This document shows positions 47,204 through 58,936 of a stretch of DNA of 64,000 bases, piece after piece (within the stretch, counting starts at the first letter, position 1; every line of letters starts with the position of its first letter). The notes below the pieces were generated by a model. That model worked only from the letters and a program-made list of their open reading frames with translations. It made no database searches and was not told the origin of the DNA. Source of the DNA: Hyphodiscus hymeniophilus (lineage: Eukaryota > Ascomycota > Leotiomycetes > Helotiales > Hyphodiscaceae); contig VNKQ01000010.1 in assembly GCA_016508695.1 (NCBI GenBank), positions 682,001 to 746,000 on the forward strand, given 5' to 3'. The position numbers and the translations under genes were made by a program.

Positions 47204-47950
47204 ATGAGGCCTTCAACATTCACTTACCTCGTGGCCGTTACGGTGGCATGTCCCAAGACAGTCTTTGGCTTGTTAAGCACATCAACTTCAGGGTCCCCCA
47301 CCTGCGTTACGGTCACAGAAACAACAGGCTCTGGCTGCCCAGCCGTCACTGAATTTTGTGTTCGTCCACAGTGTTTCCAAGTCGAGACTATCACACTGGA
47401 ATGTGGCTGTCCAAGCATTTTCAGCACTACGGCATGTCAGACAACTTGTCCCAAAGGATGTGGAATCACTTACAATACTACTTACCTTCCTTGCGCAACC
47501 TCGCTTTCATCGTCCCCGCTTGTAACGACGACGCCAGCATCAAGCTCCTTAGTGCAAAGCCCACCTCCAACAGCCCGTCCAAGCACATCCACTGTCTATA
47601 AGAACTCGACAATGACTTCGACTTCGACATCGATTACTATGATCACCATATCCCGCTGTCCTGAATCTGTCACTTGCACTGGCCAGACAACAACATGGAT
47701 AGGGACTACTGGACCAACCACATGTTCAGCCAGCAGCACTTGTTCAGGTGTCCTACCTGGTGGTCCACAAACAGTGTCTGGATCCACCATTACTATTACC
47801 GAACCAGGAAAGACTGGCCCTACACCTACAGCCAGCGTGTCTGGAAGCGCATCGCCAATACAAGCTAATGAAGGATCCAAATATGGATTTGGTGTCGTCG
47901 AAGTTGGTGTATTGCTAGGCCTGTTTGGAGCTGTTTTGGGGATGGTATGA
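47204..47950 (+). CDS. Cys- and Thr/Ser-rich GPI-anchored-type surface protein
   Basis: Single-exon gene, 248 aa. An N-terminal signal peptide (about residues 1-22, ending LVAVTVACPKTVFG) is followed by a Cys-rich block of about 80 residues (CVTVTETTGSGCPAVTEFC, ECGCPSIFSTTACQTTCPKG). A long Thr/Ser/Pro-rich region, probably O-glycosylated, comes next, then a second small Cys cluster (CTGQTTTWIGTTGPTTC). The C-terminus is a short polar spacer then a hydrophobic tail (FGVVEVGVLLGLFGAVLGMV), typical of a GPI-attachment signal. A cell-wall or plasma-membrane location is inferred. No enzymatic domain is seen. Confidence 0.8.
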   Translation: MRPSTFTYLVAVTVACPKTVFGLLSTSTSGSPTCVTVTETTGSGCPAVTEFCVRPQCFQVETITLECGCPSIFSTTACQTTCPKGCGITYNTTYLPCATSLSSSPLVTTTPASSSLVQSPPPTARPSTSTVYKNSTMTSTSTSITMITISRCPESVTCTGQTTTWIGTTGPTTCSASSTCSGVLPGGPQTVSGSTITITEPGKTGPTPTASVSGSASPIQANEGSKYGFGVVEVGVLLGLFGAVLGMV

Positions 47951-48706
47951 CATCGTGGAAATCATGAGTTGGTTTACATTGTGAGCAGTCGTCTAAGGGT
48001 TTCCCAGTGGAATGTATATACCAGTTCTTGACCGACACTTTGCCTCGAACAGTGAGCTGTGATGACCAAGCCAGAGTGGCGAGACTGATTGTGAGAGCTC
48101 AGTAAAAAAAATGAGTCTCTTATCGTTGCATTAAACAAGTAATCGAAGAAGCTGTGAACAATGTATAGTATTTTCCTTGGTGAGGGTGGTATTTCCAAGA
48201 TGGGATACTCAAAGACTCTTTTCAACCTGTTCGTCCTGAGTCGCGGTACCACCTGATAACCCGAGAATCAAAGCTAGTCATATCAAAATGTGCTGTAAAA
48301 GTCAAAAATTGATTTCAACTATCGTTCTCAAAAGATCTCGGCGGGCTTGTCTCCGAGGAATTCCCCTTCGGTTTAGGACTTTATGCAAAATATCCCCTTG
48401 CCTTGCTACTGGGAGATCATAGCCATTTTTTAATATCTCGGGACATATTAAGCAGAATTCAATAGCCTTTCCCAAGGAACTGAAAGCACTCCGAAACATT
48501 TTATGTGCCCAAGGTATTGTTCTAGTCACGTGTGAGCCTCGCATTTCACACGACAGCCGCTTCTGTCAGCAAGTCTCGATCATCAAGCCGATGGCCTTGT
48601 GCGATTGGTAACGCACGAAGCTTCAAGATTCAGAAACTATAGCCCAGGTCCTCCCTGAAGCTGTGGAATCCAACCCGAATCGTGCCGCCATTCACCATCC
48701 ATCAAC
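47951..48706. other. Intergenic
   Basis: 760 bp, nothing recognised. Confidence 0.4.
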
Positions 48707-49153
48707 ATGGCAACTCCAACTCCATTACCGAAATACATATACAAGATCCTTCCATCATCACCGCCACCGCCTTCTCCCCTTCCACACTCTCTACCAGTTT
48801 CAGATCTCGACAAAAGGGACAACTTTATCCATCTCTCAACCTCTTCCCAAATCCTCGGAACGTTGAGAAATTTCTTCACGCATGAGACGCACGTGTACAT
48901 CTTGAGGATTCCCTACACGGGCGTCTCGAAGTACGTTATCTGGGAGGATACAAAAGGCAAACAACCAGATGAGCCCGGCGGATGCTGGGATGTAAAGGGT
49001 GAGATGGGGTACTTTCCTCACGTTCATGGGAATGGGTTAAAGATTGGACGAGAGGAGGTTGATGAGGTTGGGGTGTGGAGGCGAGGGAGTCTTGGATGGG
49101 AAGTTCGGGAGTGGCCTTTCGCAGAAGATGTTCCCACAGATCTGAAGATATGA
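48707..49153 (+). CDS. DUF952-family protein
   Basis: Single-exon gene, 148 aa from an ATG in ACATGGCA context. The motifs KYIYKILP, the segment DNFIHLSTSSQILGTLRNFF and the late WEVREWPFAED match the DUF952 family, small alpha/beta proteins found in bacteria and fungi with no established activity. The Pro-rich stretch after KILP is a local insertion. No signal peptide, so probably cytosolic. Confidence 0.85.
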   Translation: MATPTPLPKYIYKILPSSPPPPSPLPHSLPVSDLDKRDNFIHLSTSSQILGTLRNFFTHETHVYILRIPYTGVSKYVIWEDTKGKQPDEPGGCWDVKGEMGYFPHVHGNGLKIGREEVDEVGVWRRGSLGWEVREWPFAEDVPTDLKI

Positions 49154-49430
49154 ACGCCCTTCTAAGAGAAAGTAAACCCTGGCATGGATGAGAGGCAGCG
49201 GTGGTGTATGGTCACGTGATGATAGGACAAAGAGACGCGAGGTTCAATTCATACTGAGGTCGTGTTAAAGAGTTAAGGTTTAATAGGAAAGCAAGCTTGG
49301 AATTAACTTAGCTTACTTTGTTGTTAAAGAGATATCGTTAATAATGCATTGTTGTAGACCATCCAACCAGAATATACATACCCATAATCCGCCCAAATTT
49401 CTTCCACAAAAATTCATCACTTTTCACAGA

Positions 49431-50748
49431 ATGGCCCCAACCCCGCTCCAGCAAAGAAAGACACATAACACCCTTTTATTCCAAAAGCTATTGAATTTGA
49501 GAGATGGGGCAAGCCCTTTCACTGTGGTTTTGGACACTCTAGAGCAGAGCGGTGGCCCTGTCGTGAGGGAATTCGCGAGGAGGGCAAAGGTACTACTCTG
49601 GCTCTTTTAAAACAATCACCTTTGCTCAGGAGCTTGCTATGAGTAGCTACTTATCAGTCTAGCTACGAATCGCCTCTACTTTGCTTCCATGCATCTGCGC
49701 GAGAGAGAAGACCAGGCTTCTCCTCAGAAACTGCTGGTCACGTGCAGTGGAACATCCTTGATCGATCATCTGCTAATGCTGTTATTGAACAGACATCGAA
49801 AAGCAGGATAATACTAATATCTTACTCCACGATTCGAAAGAAAGTCTCTTTCGATATCGATACGTTCGTTGCCACAGCTGGCAAATCTTTGTCAGCTCTA
49901 CGGAATGAAATCGTCTCAACCTTCCCACCACCTCCAACAACGCCTTCCACAGTACCACAAAGTAAGCTTCAGTTATCCCCCTTAAAAGATCCCTTGAAGC
50001 TAAAAGTTACAAAGAAACACTCCTAATAATTGACACCTTAAACCCCCTGTGTCTCTCTCCAACGACCTCACCACATCTCTCCACTTTCCTCTCCTCCCTG
50101 CTCATCTCCCCTTCCATCTCGCTATTGGCCACCTACCACCTCGATATTCCCTCTTCAATCAATCAAACAAGTGGATACACTCCTGGACCACTAATAACCC
50201 TCACCTACCTCGCAACCGCTATCCTTCGTGTCGCCTCTCTCACACACACTCTTGCCAGGAAGCGAGCACGAGATCGAAGCTTGCAAGAACCTTCATTCGG
50301 ACTTTCTGAGCATCGAGAGGGTGTGATTGTAGGGCTAAAAGACGAGAAAGCAGAGGGTGTGGTAGTAGAAATGGAGCTCAGGAGGAAATCTGGTCGAGGG
50401 GTCGTGGAGACTTTCGTTATTTGTCCGCCTTCTTCTTCAACTGGGCCGGCGAGGCATTCGATCGTGAGTAGTGTCATGCTTCTTGATGAGCATCATCTGT
50501 ATTCCAGTGCGCCGTCGGGTCTTGGAGCATATTCTGGGATGGGCCAAGGTGGAGAGGATGAGGTCGTGACAACGTTCAATCTGGGGTTGACGGAGAAGCA
50601 GAAGAGAGATAGAGAGGGGGTGGTCCTTCCGTATTTCGATGCCCAGAAGGAGGGTGGTGCGTTGGGTGCGGGTGAGGGTGGGAGGATCTTGTATGAGATG
50701 GGGGCTGAGGATAGAGAGGATTTCGACGATGAAGAGGATGAGATCTGA
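49431..50748 (+). CDS. ELP5: Elongator complex subunit 5
   Basis: Subunit of the Elp456 subcomplex of Elongator, which modifies wobble uridines of cytosolic tRNAs (IKI1 in yeast). Exons: 49431-49589, 49793-49961, 50015-50748 (353 aa). The start ATG follows a stop-free leader but begins the conserved helix LLFQKLLNLRDGASPFTVVL. Intron 1 (203 nt, weak donor GTACTA) joins RRAK to TSKSRIILISYST, as expected from the family. Intron 2 (GTAAGC) joins to KTLLIIDTLNPL. The RecA-like core is followed by the diagnostic acidic end: LPYFDAQKEGG, GGRILYEMGAEDRED, DDEEDEI. The family lacks Walker motifs, and none are seen. Confidence 0.9.
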
Positions 50749-50906
50749 TTACCTTTTGCAGAAGACAAAAGTAACCAAAACATAGAAAGCCAAGTCAATT
50801 CCATTGGAGATGATATGTGATACAAATGTTGCTTTTCCTTTCCTGCATCTCTCCATTTTTGGCACAAGCGCCCCGCTATATACAGTATTGCTCCTTTATT
50901 GGTGCC

Positions 50907-53539
50907 TCACAGCTCATCATGAGTTTTCCCATCATCGACCTTCCATTTCCCGCCGCTCAAGTCCGGCATCCCCATTATCTTGACTACCAAGCTTGTCCAT
51001 CCCGTAAAATGCTGTGTTCGCTGTCCTTTACCTGTCTCGGGGTTGTACTGCTCCCACGCGAAACCAGTCTCGACCCATTGGTTATATACAGTCTTAACAA
51101 GATTGATACGCAGATCGCCATATAGATTCGTGGCCTTTGACTGATGGGGGCCGGGAGTCTGAGCATATTTCTGCGATATGTTAGCAATTGATAGTCAGGA
51201 GGGAAGGCTGGCTCGTACTAGTAGCTGAGACACGGCGAGGTAGTTCATGTTCATCCACACTGGACCTCTCCAATAATTCTCGCCAGTGCCATAAAAGTCG
51301 TCTTTCTTGCTCAGACTGCGAATGCCATACTCGCTCCACAATTCCTCCTCATCGCCCAACAGCTGTAGCACATGACCTAATTTTTCGCTTTTGGGGTCTA
51401 TCAAGCCAAGTAGGAATGGGAAGAGAGATATGTATCCTTTATGGCACACCAAGCTGTTTTCCTCATAATCATCAATTGTAGCATCGCAATAACATTTCTC
51501 TTTCTCGCTCCAGTGCAGATCATCGATATTGCGGAGGATGGCAGTTTCGATACTTGTAAACTCCGCAATGTCATCCGGAAGTTGCAATAAGGTGGCGATA
51601 TTCTTTAGCGACTTGGTCATCATACCCATCCAAGAAATGAGATCAACGTGCAGCTCTCCTGGATGGGGAGGTTGAGGACGAGGATAATCATCTAAACCAG
51701 AGGTCAAAATGTGCTGAGGAGTACGCCCACGCCATCTGTACGCTTCCTTGGACGAAAATGCATCGCGATCGTAAGATTTGAGATCTCCAAACTGGGTTTT
51801 GCGGAACCAGTAGAATTGTTTTTTCAATTTAGGGTAAAGCTCTTGCAAATAGTGAATCGCAAGATCAGGATTCTTCAAATGGACCGAGGTGATTTGGGAG
51901 GGTTTATTACCAAGCTCTTCAGTTGCTGGAGGTGATGTTCCATTCATAGCACCGAGCTTACTGACAAAACTGTCCAGAATCAGGAACAAAGTAGGCGGGT
52001 TGGCGTAGTGTGGATATTGGGTTTGAAACTCTAGCGGAACTTTGCTGCGCGCCTCCGGGCCAAGGATTTGCTCTCGTCCAATCCAACCTTCGTCATCCAT
52101 AAGGTTGAACCAGTTCTTCACGACCTCGAGACTGAGATCTACATCGAAGTCGATGACTGGCATGAGATGGAAACCTTCATCCCAAAGAAAACCTCTTGGG
52201 AAGAATGGGCGTGATGGAACAGTCGTGAAGAGCTCATATGGGCCTTCAAGCGCCTCTTGTCTCTTAGCACGGGCTGCTGCAGTCTCTTCCCAGAAACCTT
52301 CGTTCTCCTCGTCATATTCAGGAGCGTAGGAGCGATCGACCACTTCATCTCCGTAGAAGTAGCCTAAACCCCCAATGAGGTTGGAAAACATATTTGCAGA
52401 GAATCTTTGGAGTGATTCAACATCAAACGGAGGCTTGGGATCGAATGAGTCCACAAATCGAGACCAGAAGCCTTTAGTGGTCAGAGTGATGAATTGAGAG
52501 ATGTCCTGGCTGGTATACTCCTTTCCGGCAGAAGCACTGGAGTATATGATATCGAACTCGAAGTCGCCCTCAAAGACCTTCTGGATCATATGAATGTTTC
52601 CTGGGCCCGGGTTATTCGTAATCGTATACACTTGGCATGGAGCAGGAGCGTTCTCTTCCCCGTATTTCGCTATATACTCATCGAGTTGTTCTTTCATGTT
52701 TTTAAATAAAATCGGCTTCGCCTGCCACAGAATATTTTCCGGCACCGAAAATGAGTGTACCATCGTCCGATCCAAAGGCTTCTCCTTATATGCTGGGTGC
52801 GAATGAACAGGATGGAATCCTCGTCCAGCCGTGACCGTTAACCTGTATGCACCCAGACCCTCCGACTCTCCCTTCAGCGTTACATCGCCTTCGTATCCCA
52901 TTAAATCAGGCTCATTCTCGACTTCCAAGCTTCCCAGTCCTTCCAACGAGGTATAAAAGACAATTGTGGTCTTCAAGTCTGGAGGTCCGTCTTTTCTGAC
53001 TGTGCCCCTCACTCTTGTACCCCAACTACCTCCGTTACTTCCTCCAGGGATCTTAACGAACATAGTCTTGATATCGATCATATTGCCTGCATCGTAAATT
53101 GTCTGCTGGCCGCCTGTCCTTGCATCGTACTCGTCCCAGCCATAACCTTGCATGCCATCTGACTGTTCGCAAGTGTGTCTGAAGTCTGCAGAGTCTAATT
53201 AGCACTTATTTTGGTCTCACTGAGAACAACCCTCCCTTTTTAAAAGGAGACAAAGAGCTTTCAAGCAGAAGAGGCAGTACTTCTAAAGTGCTCCAAATCG
53301 GATAACCTACTATTCTGAATATCCTGATAATTATCCACCTTCGCCCACATCAAACCGGCCTGCAAACTTTTCGGAATTCTTGACCTGACTCCAAAATACA
53401 AATTCGGCCTGTAGGGACCCCACAGTAAAGACTCGTTGCTCTGGCGGGAAACTTCATTGTACAAGATCGAGGCGTCGTCAGCCGCGCAGATAGAAGCTAG
53501 AATGCCCACCACTGGCAGTAGCAAACTGTTGAGCAACAT
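50907..53539 (-). CDS. CWH41: Mannosyl-oligosaccharide glucosidase (ER glucosidase I, GH63)
   Basis: ER membrane/lumen enzyme that removes the terminal alpha-1,2-glucose from Glc3Man9GlcNAc2 on new N-glycoproteins. Exons: 53539-53311, 53185-51219, 51170-50907 (819 aa), normal for the family. The start (MLLNSLLLPVVGILASICAA) gives a signal peptide/anchor. N-terminal beta-domain motifs include LLWGPYRPNLYFGVRSR and GMQGYGWDEYD. The (alpha/alpha)6 catalytic domain has FFPRGFLWDEGFHL, with the acidic catalytic region, then TSGLDDYPR, SWMGMM, and GTGENYWRGPVWMNMNYL. The last exon gives the usual end (GFAWEQYNPETGKG, HFTGWTSLVVKIM). Introns have GTAGGT and GTACGA donors. Confidence 0.95.
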
Positions 53540-53897
53540 GATGGAAAATGTGCTCAACTGGATATAGGATAGCCCTCCAAAGCTCCAGACAGATTGGGAG
53601 GTGGAAGTGAAGGGTATTTGTGGAGGGTGGAAGCTTGAGAGAGAAGGCTAGAGAACACAGTTGCTGTTTGGCGATAAGTTCGGCTCTCTTCAGCCTGAAC
53701 GCAAGGCTGGCGGATCTACGGTTTTGGACAGTCACGCATACATTTTTAAGGCCATTTGTTCGTTTTTATCCTTTGATTTTGGCGTTGATAGTGATGATCG
53801 GCAATCCGTCTGTTTATCTCAATAAACTTAAAAATCATTCCGGTGGCTATACAACAGTGTCCTCTCGCACATGATAGAGTAGCTCCCGACCACAGCC
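53540..53897. other. Intergenic
   Basis: 360 bp between the glucosidase start and the stop of the snRNP gene, both on the minus strand. Nothing further seen. Confidence 0.4.
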
Positions 53898-54785
53898 TTA
53901 TGACTCTCTGGTAGGACTGAGAGGTCTATTGAATCCCCCAACCCGATTCATGTACTGCCGATATTCAGTCTTCTTCTCCTTCCTAACCGCCGAGATATCA
54001 TTGCCAGGAACCTTCTTCTGATGCGTTGTCCCAAATCCTCCAAAGCCCATCATAGCTTGCATTGCAGCCATGCCATCATCTTCGACCACAATCTCATCAT
54101 CATCATCAAGCGGGCCCTCCTCAACCTTGTCCTTCTTCGATCCACCTTTGACTTGTGATGGTTTATGATCTCCATCGGTATCCATTCGGTCGTGATCCTG
54201 TCCTCCAACTTTAAAGCTCACTGGTGGTGTAGCTGTTCTCTCTTTTGAGTCCTCCTCTGGCTGTCTGGCTGCTTGCTTGGGCTTCTCTTCATGTATACCT
54301 CCTGGAACTCGCTCTTTCCGTGGACTTCTGCTTCGTCGTCTCTTGTTATCTCGAGATCGTGATCGCTCGCGAGTTTTGTCTCTCGAGTCTCTTCCGGCAT
54401 CTTGTTGCGCATTAGGTCTGCTCCGATAGACCAACACAACTCTATCATCATAGTACTCACCTCGATCTCTGGCATCTCGTCTTTCATCGCGTTTGCCGTC
54501 CCTGTCTCTATCGTCTCGCCCTCTTCCACCCGCCCACGAATCTCTGCCACCTCTCTCACGATCTCGGTCTCGACCACCCTGTCTATCTCTCGAGTCTCTT
54601 GGTGACCGACTTCTGTATCTTCGATTGCGATCCCTATCTCCATTGTCTCGGTGAGTGCGTTCATCTTTGCGCTCTCGTGGAGGCTCGTCCCGTTCGCGGG
54701 ACTGTACAGGTGCACGTCGATCAGACTCATCCCACATTTGCTTGCTGTCTGGGCGACGGGCACGTTTGTAAGGTGGTTCAGCCAT
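53898..54785 (-). CDS. SNRNP27: U4/U6.U5 tri-snRNP 27-kDa protein (SNRNP27-like)
   Basis: Spliceosomal protein with a long Arg/Asp/Ser (RS/RD) N-terminus and the conserved C-terminal domain MGFGGFGTTHQKKVPGN followed by KKTEYRQYMNRVGGFNRPL. This is the signature of SNRNP27, which acts in tri-snRNP and helps define the 5' splice site. Best model: two exons, 54785-54461 and 54400-53898 (275 aa). The 60-nt intron (GTGAGT...CTAAT...AAG) is a multiple of three and has no stop. Retention would insert a 20-residue non-RS segment (GEYYDDRVVLVYRSRPNAQQ region), giving 295 aa. Spliced, the flanks join smoothly within the Arg/Asp-rich repeat. An acidic tract (LDDDDEIVVEDD) precedes the conserved domain. 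Confidence 0.88.
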   Translation of the reverse strand: MAEPPYKRARRPDSKQMWDESDRRAPVQSRERDEPPRERKDERTHRDNGDRDRNRRYRSRSPRDSRDRQGGRDRDRERGGRDSWAGGRGRDDRDRDGKRDERRDARDRGEYYDDRVVLVYRSRPNAQQDAGRDSRDKTRERSRSRDNKRRRSRSPRKERVPGGIHEEKPKQAARQPEEDSKERTATPPVSFKVGGQDHDRMDTDGDHKPSQVKGGSKKDKVEEGPLDDDDEIVVEDDGMAAMQAMMGFGGFGTTHQKKVPGNDISAVRKEKKTEYRQYMNRVGGFNRPLSPTRES

Positions 54786-56159
54786 GGTAGTTATGTAGAC
54801 GCTGAATTTTCTGTGAAAGTATGCCCTGTGAGAGGAGTGAGTATTGGTGGAAATGACGAAGATGGGAAATTGAAGCTGAGTATCTTGTTCCTAAGGCTGT
54901 GAGGATTGTTTGGATGAAAAGCACGTGCCAAGGCTGGCGGCCGCAAAGCCTCCCATTCGTCTTCCTTAACTGACAACCAATCGTTTTAAAGCGCATGAGA
55001 ATGCCTACTAGATAACTTATAAAAGTTGTCATGCCTGGAATGATTGTTCTCCTCACATCAATGAGAGAAGTGAAAATGTCTCACAACCACGAGACTCACC
55101 CGGTTCTTACAGTTGAGTATGTATTGCTCCTGGTATTGAGTCGCAAGTCAGACCAATAATGCGAATGAGTAATGCAAATTCAGTGCTCTTTGAATAGATA
55201 CACGTCCGCCGCCCAAATGGGTTGGTTCTACACGCAGCTACTTGAGGTCAAGTTGTTCCGATCCAAGGTTTACTCTTTTTTCGAAGTGAGAATTAATTTA
55301 AGCATTTGTTCAGCGATAGATCCCATTGCACCATCAGAAATGACTTGTCTGTTTCGTGGCTTGTTCCAACATAAGCAACCAGTGACCACGGCATAATTAC
55401 CCACTTTGAGATGAAAATCATGAAAAATCGTGATCTTTCCTTGAGTACTTGAGCCTTGATGTTTACGTGGTTCAATGGGGGTGTTCCCGAGCAGTTTGGA
55501 CTTCAAAATTACGGTTGCTTCAACGTTCCAACTGTTCATGATGCTTTCAAGTCAAAGTCGATATTCGCAGCCTTGTTATAGTCCAGACACGATCGTGGAA
55601 CCTTGAGCAATGAGGATACTTCAATCCGAAGTCTACTGTTAAACCCGCCCTGGTAGTACCTCACAAGTAGTCAACACTTTTCCAGGGTTGAACTAGTCCG
55701 AAATGTCAGACATATTCGAGGAATTTCAATGTCAGTCAACTTCACTTGAGCCAAAGAAACTTTCGGATCCGCATCTTCACCAATCCATCTATCTAAAGGG
55801 GCAATGGGTATCGGGTATCCGCGATTGAACAAAGGAGAAGCACATTCTCCATCCACTAGCACCTCCCTCGGAAGTTCATCAGGGCGAAAGTCCAAGAACT
55901 GCTGAATAAACCCATTTCGACGCGAAAAAAGGATCGAGAAATGGCCACGTAACGTGATGATTCATGAATATATGAGAGTGCTTAGAACCGGTGACAGCTA
56001 GGAACTTGTGGCTTGTGGTTGGGGACCTAGGGATATTGAGATCTGGGGTTGTCTTGAAACCCGGTATCAATCCAGTTTGGTCGGTAAGTAGCATGCTTGT
56101 AGTCCTCGTTCAAATCCTTCATCACATTGATTAGATCAAAGGACAGATTTCCTAGAACT
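54786..56159. other. Intergenic, possible tiny exon
   Basis: 1.37 kb. At 55077 an ATG opens MSHNHETHPVLTV followed by a GTATGT-like donor. I could not find a continuation, so it is not called as a gene. Nothing else is supported. Confidence 0.35.
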
Positions 56160-57146
56160 TCAAAACCCGCGTGGAGGGAACGAAGCTGAAGCAAGTTTCA
56201 TAGTCATGTGAGGGGCGTACGGCGAAGTATATCTAGCATCAATTTTGTGGTGGCTAGGATAGAGGAGAGAGACCACATGACTATATCTTTCAAGACGATT
56301 TTGAGTACTTCGAATCGTTCCCTTAGTGCGGGATCGTGAAAATCCGATTTTGACGGCATTGGTTCTGATGAAATCGTAGTCGTGTTTTCGAAAAGCTTCG
56401 AGTATGATCGGAGCGTTTTTAGACGACCTGAAATCAAGGTTCTGTTTGTCGATAGGCTCCGTAGACGTGGGAGCGTCGTTTCCCTCGACGTTATTGCCAT
56501 TGCTAGGGGATTTGCGTGCCTGGCCAAAACCTGTTGCAAAACCGTTTCCTGGTGCTGAGCTGCCATCGCCACCACGATCATCGTTATCTCTGCGAAGACT
56601 CCGAGTGGTATTATTACATCCCTCGCCCGTTCTGCCCGACTTGCTAGCCTTTCGCTCCTTTTCGTCGTCATCGTCTGAGAGCTCTCGCGACGCTGTTGCC
56701 CAATCTCTATCGAACTTGGCTTGCTCCACCTCTGCAAACATACCCAACCGTCGTGACTTTGTGGCTGCTCCAGCTTCATAGATCCACTCTTGATCGTGGT
56801 ATCCTCCTCTGCCATCTTCTTTGAACGCTGCCACTGCAGAGTTTATAGTATTGATATCGACTCCTCGTAACTTGTTTCCACCTTCAATTTCGTCGAGGGT
56901 TTGAAGAGCAAGCGGATGGTTCAGAATTGACTATCCGGGTCAATGGAGGTCTTATGATGCGTATAAATATAAGCATACCTTCAAGGGTGTTCCATTCTTG
57001 TAGATAGACGATGCGGGATCTGCTAGAAGTTTCTCCGTATCACGATAGCTAGCGTCGATCTTTGCTGCCTTCCTCGAACGTTTAGGGTCAGGGGTAATTG
57101 CAGCATCGAGAGCATGTTTGCCCTTGACTGGCTTGTCGTACTCCAT
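56160..57146 (-). CDS. Hypothetical protein (5' end uncertain)
   Basis: Two sure exons, 57146-56979 and 56930-56160 (312 aa with this start), joined in phase 0 by a GTATGC...TAG intron. A helical region (GTPLKSILNHPLALQTLDEI) crosses the joint. The centre is charged and disordered (SDDDDEKERKASKSGRTGEG), and the end is basic. The frame stays open upstream to 57257, encoding a plausible strand FAIYLKIDAP and an acidic linker, so the real protein may begin further upstream. A candidate exon is at 57370-57288. I recognise no family. Confidence 0.6.
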
Positions 57147-58936
57147 GATGACAGGATACACAAAAATTGCTGAGTCTGATTGTGGTTCTTGGGAGGTTTC
57201 TGAGTCCTGGCAAGAGTCTGGCGAGGCGGGCGCATCGATTTTGAGATAGATGGCAAATCTAATTTCCAGCCTTAGTTATGTGATAACAAGCAATCGGAGA
57301 AGGATTGATAATTTAGTAGACGCAGTTTGAGGGCATCTAAAGTAGCTTGAAGCACTTCCTCCGACCAAGACTGCAATATCCACTCTCAAGTTACCGCAAG
57401 TGCTACTAGCCATTGGACCAAACGTCATAGAACCTTACTACGTAAGGCGTAATCAAACAAAGAGTGCGAAGGCTCAAACCTTTGTTCTCAAGACGGGTGT
57501 TTGGCACATACATAGACCGACTACACAAGGAGGCCAGATCCCGAGTCGTTCCGTAACATAAACGGACAGAGCAACCCTGATGAAGAACTCGCCTGAGGTT
57601 GTGGGTCGCGCTTGTTTGGTTGAATGCTTTTTGAACAGCAGGCCAAGAACTTTGTTGGGGAAGCAAGTGGGCGATTAAAGAGCCACCAACAAGCTTTGCT
57701 AGGGCAAGTAAAACAAGTGGAAGGAACACAACCGCAAGGCAATAGAGAGAGTGTAGGAAGCTCTGAAGCATGCTGACTTACAGGATTACCCTCGCAGTCT
57801 TGCGGACTGCTGTATGGTGAAATATGCGGCTTTTGAGGCTTGCCACCCCTCGCAGCTATGCTGTTCTACTACTCAAAAGTAAGCCAAGACCGATGCAAAA
57901 GTCCTCTCAAGAAGTGGCTGGAAGTGGCCTGGAGTTTGGCAATTCGGTGCAAGCTCATTGTCACTGTTATTGGCAGACAGTGTGAGCATGGGCGTATACC
58001 ATTGAGTTCGCATGACCTCGTATGGTAGTATGAATTAGGCTGATGAAGACGGGGAGAAGAAGTCTTACTCTTCACGAATCAGTTGGTATTGCAAACAATC
58101 TCAATAGTGAGAGAATGACTTTCGTAAAGGAGTCATGTGAAATTGCGAAGAAGCTGAAGTCTATGTGACTGTCTGTTGATATTTGTTTGATGAGAGCGCA
58201 AAGAAGTAGGGAGGCAGAGGAAGATGACAAGGTATATGTAGATCGTGAAGGGGGCGATTGGAGGAGCAGAGTGTCGTGTCAAATATTGACAACCTGAAAG
58301 GAAAGAAAAAACCAAGGAAATTACCTAACGTTGAGTCGATACCTCTGGTCTCCCCAGGTTGTGGCAGATGTTCGGATATGGAGAAATGTTCCCCCGGCGC
58401 CTTACGATTTTGGGACATGTGTGCAGGGAAGCAGGCATGAACGCCAAATAATGTTCAAGGAAATGTGTACACGCCGTCAAAGACACCTTTCCAAACTTCC
58501 CAAACCTTCCAATTCACCAGCACAATTCCCGCTACATCTGCTATTGAAGACAACTGCTGAGTGCTACATCCGCCAAAAGCAGACTGCAGTGTTCACTGCA
58601 AAACCATTCCATCGACCACGCCCACACCTCGGACCTTCCTCAACCTCACCCCTCCAGCAACGTCAGGGCTGGGAAGCCAGCTAGACGGAACCCAGACAAG
58701 GTCTTTCCTGAAGAGGGGTGGAATCGAAAAATTCGTGTTTTCAATCACCGGGTGGGTCCATCTGCCGGCCAGCTCCCTGGTGTTCATTTAACGCTGTCCG
58801 GATCTCTGCTACATACGTTTCAGAGCAGGGAGGAAGAAGGCCAAAGTAGGATCAGAGGGAGGCCAACAATAGAGGCAAAATTGGAATCATTCTTCTTCTT
58901 CATTCATCTTCAAGGAGCTTCTGAGTACAATTCAAC
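57147..58936. other. Intergenic, partly possible 5' exons
   Basis: 57147-57370 probably includes more of the preceding minus-strand gene. The rest (about 1.5 kb) up to SEC22 has short frames only, including a Leu-rich minus frame at 57406-57771 that I do not believe. Confidence 0.4.

Noticed and set aside
55671..55895. Minus-strand 74-aa frame with LPREVLVDGE
   Set aside because: Too short, no matching exons, and no recognisable family.
57406..57771. Minus-strand Leu-rich 121-aa frame resembling a signal peptide protein
   Set aside because: Only the first 35 residues look like a signal; the rest has no fold-like pattern or Cys pattern, and it overlaps the possible 5' region of another gene.
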